This document shows, piece by piece, positions 12,501-24,200 of a stretch of 64,000 bases of DNA. Position numbers and translations under genes: made by a program. Position 1 is the stretch's first letter, and the number at the start of each line of letters is the position of its first letter. The notes below the pieces were generated by a model. It had not been told where the DNA came from and did not search any database. It was given only the letters and a program-made list of their open reading frames with translations. This DNA comes from Linanthus parryae (Eukaryota; Streptophyta; Magnoliopsida; Ericales; Polemoniaceae). The stretch is from positions 60,473,718 through 60,537,717 of the forward strand of contig JALGPY010000004.1 of the NCBI GenBank assembly GCA_023055425.1, given 5' to 3'.

Positions 12501-13586
12501 CAAATATTGTCAGTAGATACAGCTACACTCTTTTCAAGTCTTCTAACAATTGTTAAATTATCAAACATATTCCTATGATGACTTACTTGGGTATACCCAA
12601 TTCAATAAAGCATAATTCAACTCTGATTAGACATAAACCCAATAATCTAACCACTTACCATTGATCTACATCCCTACACTCCATCTCCTAAACACCCAAA
12701 TCAAATCAAACTAAAACCCACAAACCCATTAGATCTAAAATCATAAGATCGGCACTCTTTTAGCCAAATCATTTCGGAATTGCCGAGACCCAGAACGAGA
12801 AAACCAAAACCCATAACCAAAAATTCAAAAAATCGAAAACCCATTTCCTAAATCAGCTTGGTGTGAAAGATCCGATGAAGACGAAATTGAATCAGAAGAA
12901 CGGAACATTGCATACCCTTTTCTCGATTGGTGGGGCAGCATCTGACGACAGTTGCTGGGGCTGGAGGAGGAGGCCTTCTCGGCGCCTCTTCAAGAGATTG
13001 TCCTCGCGATTGTTCTTCCTGATCTCGACGATATTGTCCTCCCTGCGACGGCGAGCTTCGTCCGCGTCGACGCCGGTCTTGTACGACTTTTTGCAGACCT
13101 CGGTGCGGGAATTGGGTCGGAGAGACATGTTTTATCGATTGACTGGATGAGAGGATCGCGCGATTGAATAGAGGACTAGGCGATCGAGAGGGAGATAGCT
13201 AGGTTTGTGAGAGAGAGGTTTCTGGGAGAGAGAGAGAGTCGAGAGACGTGTCTGAGTGGTGTGGTAGTTTAGAGTGTTTCACGTAGTTCAATTGATGAGA
13301 TAATGATTTTTTTTTTAATTTTTCATTTTCCCTCTCTTTATTTTTTTCACCCTTTTGCAGGAGTTGACAATTGTGTATGTCACTATATAATAGATTGTCA
13401 AAACTTAAAAAAATAGTCACAATCATTGACTAAATTTTTAGGTATAATTGAATAAAAACTAGAAGGTCGACAAAAAATATCATGTACATCGACAAACACA
13501 AATATTGTCGGTTAAACGTGCAACTAGCTACATAAAACCGTCTGTCAACAAAAAAACTGTCAACAAAGGTCATATTTGTTGTAGTG
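9570..13586. mobile_element. Non-autonomous CACTA (En/Spm) transposon carrying captured gene sequence
   Basis: The left end reads CACTACAACAAATTC from 9570 and the right end is the inverse, ending TTTGTTGTAGTG at 13586. The element is flanked on both sides by ATT, a perfect 3-bp target duplication typical of CACTA elements. Subterminal regions (9590-9790 and 13460-13570) are dense in GTCG/CGAC/TGTCGG motifs in both orientations, as expected for transposase-binding repeats. At 4017 bp it contains no transposase frame. Instead it holds the 5' end of an importin-alpha gene on the minus strand (12916-13260) and at least one other exon-like piece (minus strand, about 12417-12540, ending at a GTAAGT donor). 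This is Pack-type transduplication. It must rely on a transposase encoded elsewhere. Confidence 0.88.
12916..13128 (-). pseudogene. Captured first exon of an importin subunit alpha (IBB domain)
   Basis: The 71-codon exon starts MSLRPNSRTEVCKKSYKTGV and contains the basic importin-beta-binding clusters (EARRRRED, then LLKRRREGL). This is the N-terminal signature of plant importin alpha, the adaptor that bridges nuclear-localisation-signal cargo to importin beta. It ends at a good splice donor (AGG then GTATGC) in phase 0, followed by intron-like sequence. The pyrimidine-rich leader (13129-13260, CT repeats) looks like the original 5' UTR. No armadillo-repeat exon follows, so the cargo-binding part is absent. 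A full importin alpha is about 530 residues. It lies inside the CACTA element in antisense orientation to the window and is a gene fragment. Read-through past the donor gives 78 codons and a stop. Confidence 0.85.
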
Positions 13587-13889
13587 ATTACGATATGTAC
13601 TATATTATACCAGCACTGTATTAACTATAAGAGACTATAAATCCTCTCGATGGAAATAATTACCAAAATAAAACTTAGTATAGTATCATGGTATTAAACT
13701 TATCCTTGTTGTCTCTTCCCAAAAAATTGAAAAATTGAAAATAAATAAATAAGCTATTATAAATTAGGTTAGATATTCAAGGGGTTGAGAATTCATTGGG
13801 GGCATGCATAGCATTGCTATTAGGGTAAAATTGCATTTTTTTCGAATAAGCCATGTGTTAATTATAATTATTTGCTTATTTATAGACCC
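13587..13889. other. AT-rich spacer, nothing recognised
   Basis: Short AT-rich sequence after the CACTA target duplication. No frame, repeat or RNA gene was seen. Confidence 0.4.
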
Positions 13890-14960
13890 ACAGTTCATAG
13901 ACGGCGGGTTTGTCGAGAACGAGTACGAGTACTAGGACTTCGATTGTCGTGCGAACACTGATCTACTTGTTACCGGTAAGTTCATATGTGAAATACCTTA
14001 AACTGTCAAAACATGATTTTGTGTGCGTTACAAATTATCTTAACTTGCGATACTTGGAATTCATCAAACTTCTTGATCTATGTCTTGAGAAACTTTTCTT
14101 TTAAAAATTACGGTTGAAAATTATGAATTTGAGTACAAATATTATGGTTGTGGAATGACAACCGGAAACCCAGGTAATACTCTTGATGAATAATGGGACC
14201 ATGTTATTGGGGAAATGAAAATGAATAAATTCACTATAATATAATTGGGGAAATGCACAGAGGATGCAGAAATTACGGCTACGGCTGGGGGCACCAGGAT
14301 TTCGATCCCCCTTTTTGTTATGGCTACGGCCGGGGTGCCAGGGCTGCGATCCCCTCTTGTTAAGGCTTCGGCCGGATGCGCCAGAATGTGATCCTTCTTA
14401 TATTTATGGCTACGGCTGGGAGCACCAATTTGCGATCGCCCTTGTATTTTGAAACTATGGAGTACTACTTATACCCGTGCGGGTTACAACGGTATAGGGG
14501 TGTCGACACTTAAGGTCTCATAGTCGTGTTTATGAGCGGGTATTGGCGTATGGGAATCCCACAACGCTCGGGTGAATTGGGATCTTAGATATCCCAAGAG
14601 GCACCCTATGGTAGTATATATTGCATCGTAACCTCTCTGGGGCATTTCACACCCGCTGGGCAACACTACGCCAGCTAAACTAAGGATAAGAAAGGAATCA
14701 GTTAATATTTGACAGCTCATTTGTGTTCCCGTTAAGAATCATGTGAATTATATACATGCTTATGTGCCAAAAACTCGTTTTACATATTGCAGTATGAAGT
14801 TACTCAGTTTTTACTGATTAAATATTTTTCTGCGGTCGACTTGTGCTATTTTAAAACCGGCATGTTACGAATAAGGTGGGAGACGTTCACGACGCCGCTG
14901 GCTAGGGCATTAAGCTGCGTAGTACTTCACCTAGTATTTTTCATTTTGTAAATCAATGTA
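13890..14960 (+). repeat. Degraded gypsy-type LTR remnant
   Basis: The stretch has the style of the long LTRs of the gypsy elements in this window when those are read on their minus strands. It contains a GAGAACGAGTACGAGTAC block at 13915, ACACTTAAGGTCT at 14505-14517 (also present in the minus-strand TR-GAG LTR), short GGG/CCC-rich internal repeats and a CTCAGTTTTTACTGA segment near 14800. No TG/CA ends or partner were located. It is therefore an ancient solo or truncated LTR with only moderate support. Confidence 0.4.
14268..14450 (+). repeat. Degenerate tandem repeat, about 55-65 bp unit
   Basis: Four imperfect units share the core (A/T)(C/G)GGCTACGGC(T/C)GGG followed by G(C/T)(A/G)CCA and CGATC(C/G)CC. 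They begin near 14276, 14319, 14362 and 14406. This is an internal minisatellite of the probable LTR remnant. Confidence 0.65.
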
Positions 14961-15059
14961 CTTATTTTTTCCAAACAATGTCACTAGTTTAATCTGAATG
15001 TATAATAATTATATTTGGATAGTCGATAGTTGTACTAACTGTGAACCGGCGATCCTGCT

Positions 15060-15545
15060 CCGTTCTCCATGGGGTTCATCACCTCGGGCGGAGACATCTC
15101 TCCAAACATAGGGTTTGGCAGGCCTCGTGATTTTGAGGGGTGTTGCAAGCGGCCTCCGGGTTTGTGTTGCAATTTCAATGGAGTTTTTATTGCGGGCTCG
15201 GCAGATCCACTCTCAATAGCAACTTCAATTCACGAAGCCAAAACATTGGCGATAAGTGATGGTATGCTTTTAGCTTTAGAATGTGACAAGAGGAAAATCA
15301 TTGTTGAATGACAACCAACAAAAGGAATGACTTCCAGCGGGACAAATCTGAAATGGCAATATTATTCGCGAAATACGAAATTTAAGTCCTCAGATTAATT
15401 CTATTTTCTTTACCTATAGGCTACAGTCACCGTTCAACGAACGATGTCGTACACGAGTTTGCAAAGTTTGGATTGTTTGTTCCAAACAAACTGTATGGCT
15501 ATGTAGCATCCCATATTAGGCGCTTAAGTTTCTACAATATGATGT
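15060..15545 (+). pseudogene. RNase H-like (RVT_3-type) domain remnant
   Basis: The frame at 15069-15311 ends in text typical of the plant RNase H-like domain found at the end of non-LTR elements and some host proteins: GVFIAGSADPLSIATSIHEA, then LAISDGMLLALE and KIIVE. The EA...LA...GMLLALE block carries the glutamate expected for the second catalytic acid. After a frameshift, 15421-15480 reads HRSTNDVVHEFAKFGL, the usual C-terminal motif with its conserved Asp and His. The N-terminal DGS motif is missing or scrambled. It is a truncated, frameshifted fossil, probably of a LINE. Confidence 0.6.
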
Positions 15546-15729
15546 AATGGGACTTTATAGTCCACCCGATTTTCGAATAGTACCTCAGTTTCTCTCTAAA
15601 AAAGAAATAACGTAAATCATTGCACTACAAGTACACATCTACAAAATTGTACTCGTGATATCTAACTATAAATCTAAGTAGATCAGGCATGTGATGGATA
15701 ATTTTCTTTACATAGACACAAATGTTGTC

Positions 15730-15766
<37 letters not shown>

Positions 15767-16080
15767 TAATTTTGTTTGAGAATGTAATAAAAAAATACTC
15801 CATATAGAATCTCATACCCAACTAAATATGCTCAAAGAGACACCACAATACACCTTATAACATTCGTGGACGGTGGATGGAGGAGACCTCACACAAAATG
15901 ATATAAGGACGCTCACACCGGAACTCTATCGGACAAAATTATTACCACATTATAAATTGGCTCTGCCATTTCAGTTCCCGAGAGATAAAAGAATCACTTT
16001 CCTCTCGAAACATTCTCGCTACAGATGGACTGAGTCATCGAACTCACTGAGTCGTCGCCAGTGGTGGTAGGCCCTCTTCG
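15546..16080. other. Spacer upstream of the PHD gene
   Basis: No gene is recognised. An AT dinucleotide-rich tract lies at 15736-15767. From 16040 onward the sequence becomes pyrimidine-rich (CTTGTCTCTCTCTCTGG at 16080), which suits the leader of the downstream gene. Confidence 0.35.
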
Positions 16081-16187
16081 TCTTGTCTCTCTCTCTGGCC
16101 CCATTTCTCATTCTCGAGGTTGGCAGACTACTGATTCAGACAAAAGTAGCCGAAAGATCTATTCAAGACTCAGCCACATGGTAAAAC

Positions 16188-18186
16188 CCTCGAAACCCTT
16201 TTGCATTTCTCGATTTCTTTAACTGGAGATGAGCAATAACTCACTAGGGATGGCAACGTTTCGGATCCGGATCGGATCACGCTAGATGTGATCCAGATCC
16301 GACTAGGAAAACGGTAATCCAGATCCGTTCGGATCATCTCCGGATTCGGATCAGATCGGATCGGGTTTCATCCAGTTGATCCAAATCCGATCCGTAGATC
16401 TGTGATCCGAGCAATAGGGATTTGCGTATCTCTGCTAGTAAACCCCTTGTTTTTATACTACTTGCTCTTGTTGTTGTGTGTGGAGCTGCTAGACCCTGTT
16501 TGTGATCTTGATTTGATTTGATTTGATTTAATTTTTTGTTGGAAATGTTTTTCTCTACAAGATCATAGATGGAAATGTAGCAACTAGCAAGTAGGAGATG
16601 CCATTAGTGAGCAGTTTCATAGATAAATTTTACCTTAACTATTGTAGATCATGTGGAATGGAAATAGCATGCATGAGTTTAATGCAGATCTGGTGCTGAA
16701 TTTAAGTGTTTCTTTATCAATCTTTCGAGTTCTTGATGAATTAGGGTGGCTTATCACTTATGGTATGGTGACGTCAACAAGTCTTATCGCTCACATCCAA
16801 CAAAGAAAGGAGTTGTGAGGGATAAGACTTGTTGACGTGCGGTTTGAAACCTGGTGTTGGGTTAAGTTATGAGAAGGGACATCAAATTCCACCCGTAACC
16901 CACTCTCTTTCTTTAACTAAAAGCTTGTCCTAGGTGATATGAGGTTGAAGAATATGTCGGTGTATTAAAATGATTTGGTTGTCTTTATACAAATAAGAAA
17001 AGAACACGCCAAGTTCCTTATCCCCCATTAACTATGTCGGTGCTCTGTGTCCTTGACCATGTCATGATATTTCGACACCTTTATATAGTGTTCTCTTTCA
17101 GATCTTTCTTTGAATTAACCTATTTTTTTCGGGTTTTAAAGTTTGCGATTTTTTGTCTTCACTGCGTAGTTATTATGCGTGACTCACGTGAGCAACAAGA
17201 ATGTTCCATCACTCGCTTTTTAACTGCATTAACTTCTTTTTACGGAACACAAATTTGGTCTTTAACTTTTTTTTAACACATACCTTTTTCACACTTGTTT
17301 ATAAGATGACTTTTAAGTCTGTAATTTCACGCCAAAGTCAATTTACTCAAAGAGTTGTCTTCCGGATATATTTTTCATCTTCTCTTTTTCTCCCTTTCAG
17401 AAAATAAGTTTGTAACCCGTGAAACGGAAAGTGTGACTTGAAAATTCCTTTAGGAGAAGAAAGAAGATTCTCAAAAGAATTGCTAGAGTAAACAAAATTC
17501 TCTAGACGAAATGTTCCCTTCTTAACCACTGAATGAAGTACTTAAAAGAGTGGTCTAAAGCAAGTCTGGGAAACATGGCTTTAATGTTAGAATTAGACGC
17601 TCATGAACACATAGAAGCTCTCTAAAAAGTTTGAGGTTTTATGATTTTTGCGAGAAAAGGAAATATATACTACAATACTTAGAACTCGATATTCAAAATG
17701 CTAATAAAGATAGTCTTGTGTAGAATCTTTACTTTTTAATGACTCGGCATTTATATAAATGTAACCGTAGTTATGTTTACAATATGGCAAGTGCGTATGT
17801 AGCTGGAACATGGGATGTGAGCATCTTTTTAAGGATTTAGGAACATATGGTGATAGTACTGCATGTTTAATATTTCTTATACTCTTTTATACAGTGGCGG
17901 AGCCGGGGGAGGGCACGATTGTTTGTACTATGACTTTTAAAATAAATAAATACTATATATCAACAAAGACACAATATACTCTCTGGGCCAGTTGGTAAAA
18001 CACGCAGAGCAGGAATCGAACCTCTGACATAAAACTTATAAGCCGCGCGCTTTACCACCTGAGCTAGACAGACTTTCGGGAAGAAGAGGGGCACATTTAA
18101 ATTTGTAAGGGGCACAGTTAATATTTTTTAAAAAAATTAAGGACTATCTACTGTTTTCGAAAATTTTTGGGGGGGCACGTGCCCCC

Positions 18187-18220
<34 letters not shown>

Positions 18221-21200
18221 ACATGGCTCCGCGCCTCCGCCCCTGCTTTTATAGCTTGACTTCACAGAAAATATATAATTCCTTTCAGAAATCGCCTTTG
18301 AGGCAGACTATCAGTTGATGTGGGCTTATAAACCTATAAGACTAGCTAAATTATGTTACACGGAGACTCCATCAGGGGTGTCGTTTGCATTTCAGAAACT
18401 CGGAAACGTCTCTAAACTCAGACACTCCACAGAGCCGCCCCAAGGGGTAGGCATGCAAAGCAGACCACCTCAGGCCCTTGTTGGATTAATTATGTACCAG
18501 TGCCCGCGGGCACCACCAATTTTTGGTCGGATTGTACTACCAAGTTCTAGAGAAATTTTATGTCGGGAGAGCCGTCTTAAGATAAGTTTAAAATGTGGTA
18601 GCAAATTATTAAATACTAGTTGGACTTGACATATAAGGAGATGGGAAGAAATTGTTCACAGCACTTTGTATGAACAGTAAAAGTCCCTCCTTTATTAGTA
18701 CGTAGATTTTAATGTAAAATTGTTACTACCTAAATGTTAGTTTGGTTTAATCACAATTTTTTGCCACAAAGCTGACGAGGTGCGAACCTCTTATGTGGAG
18801 ATTTTACTTTTTACTTAACCGAAATGAATGTCAGGCTATACCTTATCAAAACCAACCAAATCAAAAAATACAAAATTTAAAAATCTTTATTAATTCTAAT
18901 TTCTTAATTCTTGTGAACAACTCTTTTGTATATTGTACATAGTTTTTATAGTTGAAAACAAACAAAATATGAAATATTATAGTACAACGATACTTCTATT
19001 GTTTAAAACTTCTTGGCCTCGAATTCATGACTTGCTTTAGTTTCCCATATGTCTTGCAATTGTCTCCGAATTTCGGGAGGCGTTTAAGAGACAAAAAAGA
19101 TATATATCACTTGAACGATGCTAGGGAGACGTGTCTCTCTTTCAGGGAGACGTTTGAGAGACACCATCAAGGAAAAAGATACTATTAGAGTGGCCAATTC
19201 TTGGTTAAGAAAGTCACGGGCTGATCTGAAGCAAACAATCTCATTTCCCTAACCATAGCCACACCACTTTCCTTTCGGCAGCAACTTTGAAGCTAGTACA
19301 TTAGGAAACCATGGCCAATTCTTGGTAATGTGTTGTATTTATATATTTGTCAACTGGTCATTTACATTTAAATAAGTATACATTGGTACGTTAGCATTTC
19401 TCTATTTTTCCAATATCGGCCTCTCTATGACGTGCCCCCTCTGTTTCCATTTGGTGCAACATAGTAGCTAAAGATAGAAAAAAATGGAATACATTGCATG
19501 ACTTTCAATATGTTTATTATAATTTCAAAATGGCTCAGAATGTTATACAACAATGAGAGATGCTTAATGCTAAGGACTATGAGAAGTGAGAACGCAAATC
19601 AAATGAGCTGAACTATTAGAGTGGCCTAGCTGAAAATCCGGGTGCGTAAGCTAGTTCCAAGGCTGTTCAAAACACAAGTGTGGTTGGGAAGCCTCAAACT
19701 AGCTCTTAACTGGATTTTATTAATTGATGCCCACACTCTTTCACTGTTTGTGTTATTCTTTCCTCCATGCTTTTCTCTATGCTGTACTTGTTTTACTAAA
19801 ATTTACCCTATTTGATTATTTAGTTTGTACTACTAAATGTGGCCTGCCTACAAGGGGGCACTGTTGCTTGACTTGTATGTCATTAACATTTCTATCTATG
19901 TCTTCTTCTTGCCAGAAATGATAAGCAGTATATTATACTCCATGTGTTCTTTCTCTGTCACATCTCAAGTCAAATAAGATTTTCACCAGTCAAAACAGGT
20001 CTAAGAGATGCATGAAAAATCCAACACGTATTGGAAATCTGGACGGAGGGACTGTTTGTTTAATCATTCGCTTTAACTTTGGAAATCTGCTTGCTACAGT
20101 TGCATTGCAACTAGCATCACTAACCTAAATTTGTTTTTAATGATGTGGAGGTCTCTCTTTGCTTTCATTTGCTTCAGGACTTAATTATCTGTGTGCACAC
20201 GTTTCTCCTGTTTTCTCCTATCTGTTGGCTGAAATTACATAGAGAATAAAGTCTTCTTTGATTCTTTTGAACTTTGATCTGATTCCATTTTCTTCTTCTT
20301 TATTATGATCTCTTGCATTGGAGTTTCTCTGTTGTGATATGACTCACATTTTGTTATTAGGCCTGGTTTAGTGCATTAAATTTCTGTTAGTTTCAGTTAC
20401 ACTGATCAAATTTCAAAGCACAGAAGAAATGCGTATAATCACATGCTTGAAGACCAAAAATACTACTTTTGTAATAACAAACAAGGAGAATGCGTATCTC
20501 CCTAACTCCCAGCCACTTCACTACTTCAGAAGGCATGATGAATGATAGTCTATCTTGATTTTGTCACATAAAAACCAATCAATGAAGACTCCTGTCATGC
20601 TCACCATAGCCAGAAATTTGTGTTTAGAAACACAGCTCATCTTGTATGGAGGAGGTGAATAATATTCCTACAGTTAGAATAGAATAGAAAGATTCATGAG
20701 AATCATAATGACGTTTTGTTGTTTTGTGCATCTATAATTACTTTACTACTTTACTGAAGGTAGCCAATGCATATCTCCCGAGATTGATGACCTTGCTAAA
20801 AAGATCCTATTTGTTACCTTAACCCTTTTAAGAAGGAATGCAGTATCTATGGAAGGTGTTATATGGCATCGTGACCTGTTTTTTTACATTCTTTACAGTT
20901 TGGACTATAAACATAGAAGTCACGTTTTTCACCATTGTTCCTCTTCTTTCCCCACTTTTCATCATTTATCAGTCTTAGACTAGTAAAGAAATCACCTTTC
21001 AAGACAAGAGAACACCTAGACTATTTATCAGATGGACAACTTCGAGTCTTCTCTCGAAGATTAAATTTTCCAACTACTTACTGCTGTATGTCACTAAGCT
21101 AACCCGATGATTACTTGCTCTGTATTTACAGATTGCAGCTAAGTCTGATAACAAACTGCTTAACCACCATCCGTTCATTTGATTTTTTTCCTCGTTGCCT

Positions 21201-24200
21201 GTAGCACTCCTTGATAATATTTTTAACTTCACAGGAAAAACTTTGCAACATATGCGGAGATGTTGGTGATTCTGATTTACTTGCTCAGTGCTCCGTCTGC
21301 AAAATAGCTCGGGAGCATGCGTAAGCTCACTCGCTCTCTCTCTCTCTGAATAAGTTAAAACAGTTTTGCGCATGTACATCTTCAGGTATAAGTTATCCTG
21401 GTAATTTTAGTTCCTGTGCAGGTTTCTCTATCTCACGTCACAGTTAAGCTGTAACAGACATGTTCGGTCGTATTATAGAACTTCATAATTATTTGTGAAT
21501 GGTGCATGTCTTCTGTTTCAGTTACTGCATGAAGATATTGCGCCTGGAGCGTCCAGTTGACTGGATTTGTGAAGCATGTGAAATGGGAAGTTTGATGTCT
21601 CCAAAAGATGTGAAAGAGAACTTGCCAAATGCTATTACCCCTCCTGTGGTGGAACCTATAGCAAGTCGCTACAAACAGGGAAATAATGTTAAAACTAGCA
21701 AAGTGCAGTATATTACACCTGGTGAAGTAGCTAAGCTATCTTCAGGAGCCAAGAAATTTGAATCCCCAACAAAAAGTATTTTGCTCTCGAGGCCCGGGCC
21801 ATCCAAAAATGCGTCATCTATGTCTTCAGCGTGTTCCAGATCTGCTGGACAATTGCTCCCGAGCCATAGCAGAAGCCCCATCAATCCTTTACCTAAACGG
21901 AAAGAAGCTCAGACATCCAGAGATACTAGAGGTGACTTTTCTCTACCAGATTTTGATAGAATGATTAGCTCTTGCTTTCAATATTTATGTCTTTCATTAA
22001 CTCGAGGCCTTTTTACCAACTTATAGCTTACCAACTCAAAGGTTATGAATGGTTAATGGAAATGTTATGTCATCCGCTCCGATTTTTGAACTGTCTTGTT
22101 TGTAGTGGAACTATGTGATAAGAAACCAAATTGCAAGCAACTCAATTTCTCACTTAAAAATTATCACATCACTGAATATTTTTCTCGTTTCATTGTCTTG
22201 CATGTTCAGAAATCATTATTTTATCAGTCATTCTGACAGAAAATAGTGAATTTCAAAATTCCGCTATCCTAGCTTAATATTAACTATCAATATGAAATGG
22301 AAAAAAAAATTTGAATGCACCTAGGTTCCAGTTGTTTCAAAGAAAAATGTTTTATGCATAAAATAATTCGTAAGAAAAAATCTCCAACCTTATTTTCGAG
22401 TTTCTTTATACTTTCGGAAATATTTTACACGCATATACTAAGCGATGGTGGCACCGCCAAGGGGCGATGCTAGGAGGTAGGTTGGTGGCTTGGAGGCAGG
22501 GAAGTGGAAGATGGAGAGCGGCCAGAGTAGCTGCAGTGGTGGGTGTCTGTGACTGGTGGCAGGTGTTTGGCAGGGCAGCAGTGTTGGGGGTGGGAGGTGG
22601 TGGGTGATCACAATTAATCTTCATGTTCCTAAAAACAGTTCATGGATTCTAAATCCGCATGTTACTTTACATCATTTGGGTGAAACATCTTACTAGTTTA
22701 AATATTTTACAAAACAATTCCGGAACAAACACAAACTTGAGAAAACAATTATAGGAAATCATTTCATTGTGTAACAAACTGAAGTTTAATGATTAGAGTT
22801 ATTTGGTTAGAAAGTCCAAATTATCCAATTGAAAGTCCAAACAATTATAGGAAAACATTTCATTATGTAAAAAACATTTAAATAATAAAACGCATACCGT
22901 GCTTAGTTAATGCCTGTTTGGTGACGCTATGTAAGCCTGTCTTGTAAATATCTAATTAAACCCTAATAAGGTTTGGAGTGGTGTTTTGAACGAACTTCAG
23001 TTGTTTGTTTAAGAAGAATTTTGAGGGTACGTGGTGATATTTTAGTGTTCATTAGGAGAATATAGGACATAAACTGCAAATTCAGAAGGTCATCCTGTTG
23101 TCATGAAATCCAAAAGTAAAATTAAAAGTCAAAATTCATTAGCTTCCATCATCTATATGTTTTCTAATCCAACTTTCTTGCAACTCTTCCTAGTAGGAAT
23201 CTCAGATGACATGACGTGTTCAATTTTGTCAGTGCATTAGATGTACCTTCAGTCCGTCATCGAAGACATGTTACTTACATAGGCTGAGGCTCTACGGCAT
23301 TTAATGTATACTTTTTACATATATAGTATATAATATATATTATTATATTCAACAAAACTTACAAGTAGAAGCCTGAGTATTATTTCAGGTGGTTACCTAG
23401 TCTTTGAGTGCCCTGGGACTAAGTTGATGGTGGTTAATGTCAGGGCAGTGTGAGTTGTGATTATTGATTAATTGTGTTGCATGAAAAATGTTACAGGCAT
23501 GGAATGTTAGATTCTATAAAATTTGAACTTACGCGCGTATTTACAAATCAAATTTATTTTTGTTCTTTTCTTACACGCAACAAAATTGTAGATTGTGCGT
23601 ACATATAAGCAGCTCTTCTTGTGCCAGGGCATGAATTGTTAAGGTTAATGTATAATCCAAAATTCTGGGAACTCGTCGCAGATCAAAACTAAAATTGTAC
23701 CAAATTGTACTTAATGATGTATCTTCAATTTAGCATGTAAATGTTCTCTAACTGTCACCCTTACATGTGCTGTAACAATTGGTCTTTCTCATGATATATT
23801 TCAGAAAATATATTTTGCCAAGTTCCCGGGAAGCAATATCTTCGCAAGGGACTGCATACAGCTACAAGAGATTTTCCTGCAGCACAAGTGATACCTCCTC
23901 CAGTTACAGCTAAAAGAGATTTTCCTGCAGCACAAGTGATACCTCCTCCAGTTACAGGTCTGGCAAGAGCATCTCGCGTGATATTAATTTACATGGTTTT
24001 CCCTAATGTTTCTGATGTCTTGATTATCTCCCTGTTTTGCCTGAATCGTGATATTCATACCTGGTTCATTGGTGGTATTTTTCAGAAAATGAAGCATGGC
24101 TTGTTAGATTAAGTGTCGCGTCTTTTGTTCCCCTTTCTTCCATGCCTTCCCTTCATTTTTATTTTATCTTGAGCATTTTTGTTTCTGTATGCCTGAGTTC

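Noticed and set aside
18001..18075. Functional tRNA-Ile(UAU) gene
   Set aside because: Box A and B are good, but the acceptor arms do not pair and the sequence lies within an hAT MITE.
18315..18629. 104-codon plus-strand frame
   Set aside because: Lies in intron 1 with no recognisable motif or splice signals, in a region with other repeat-like words.
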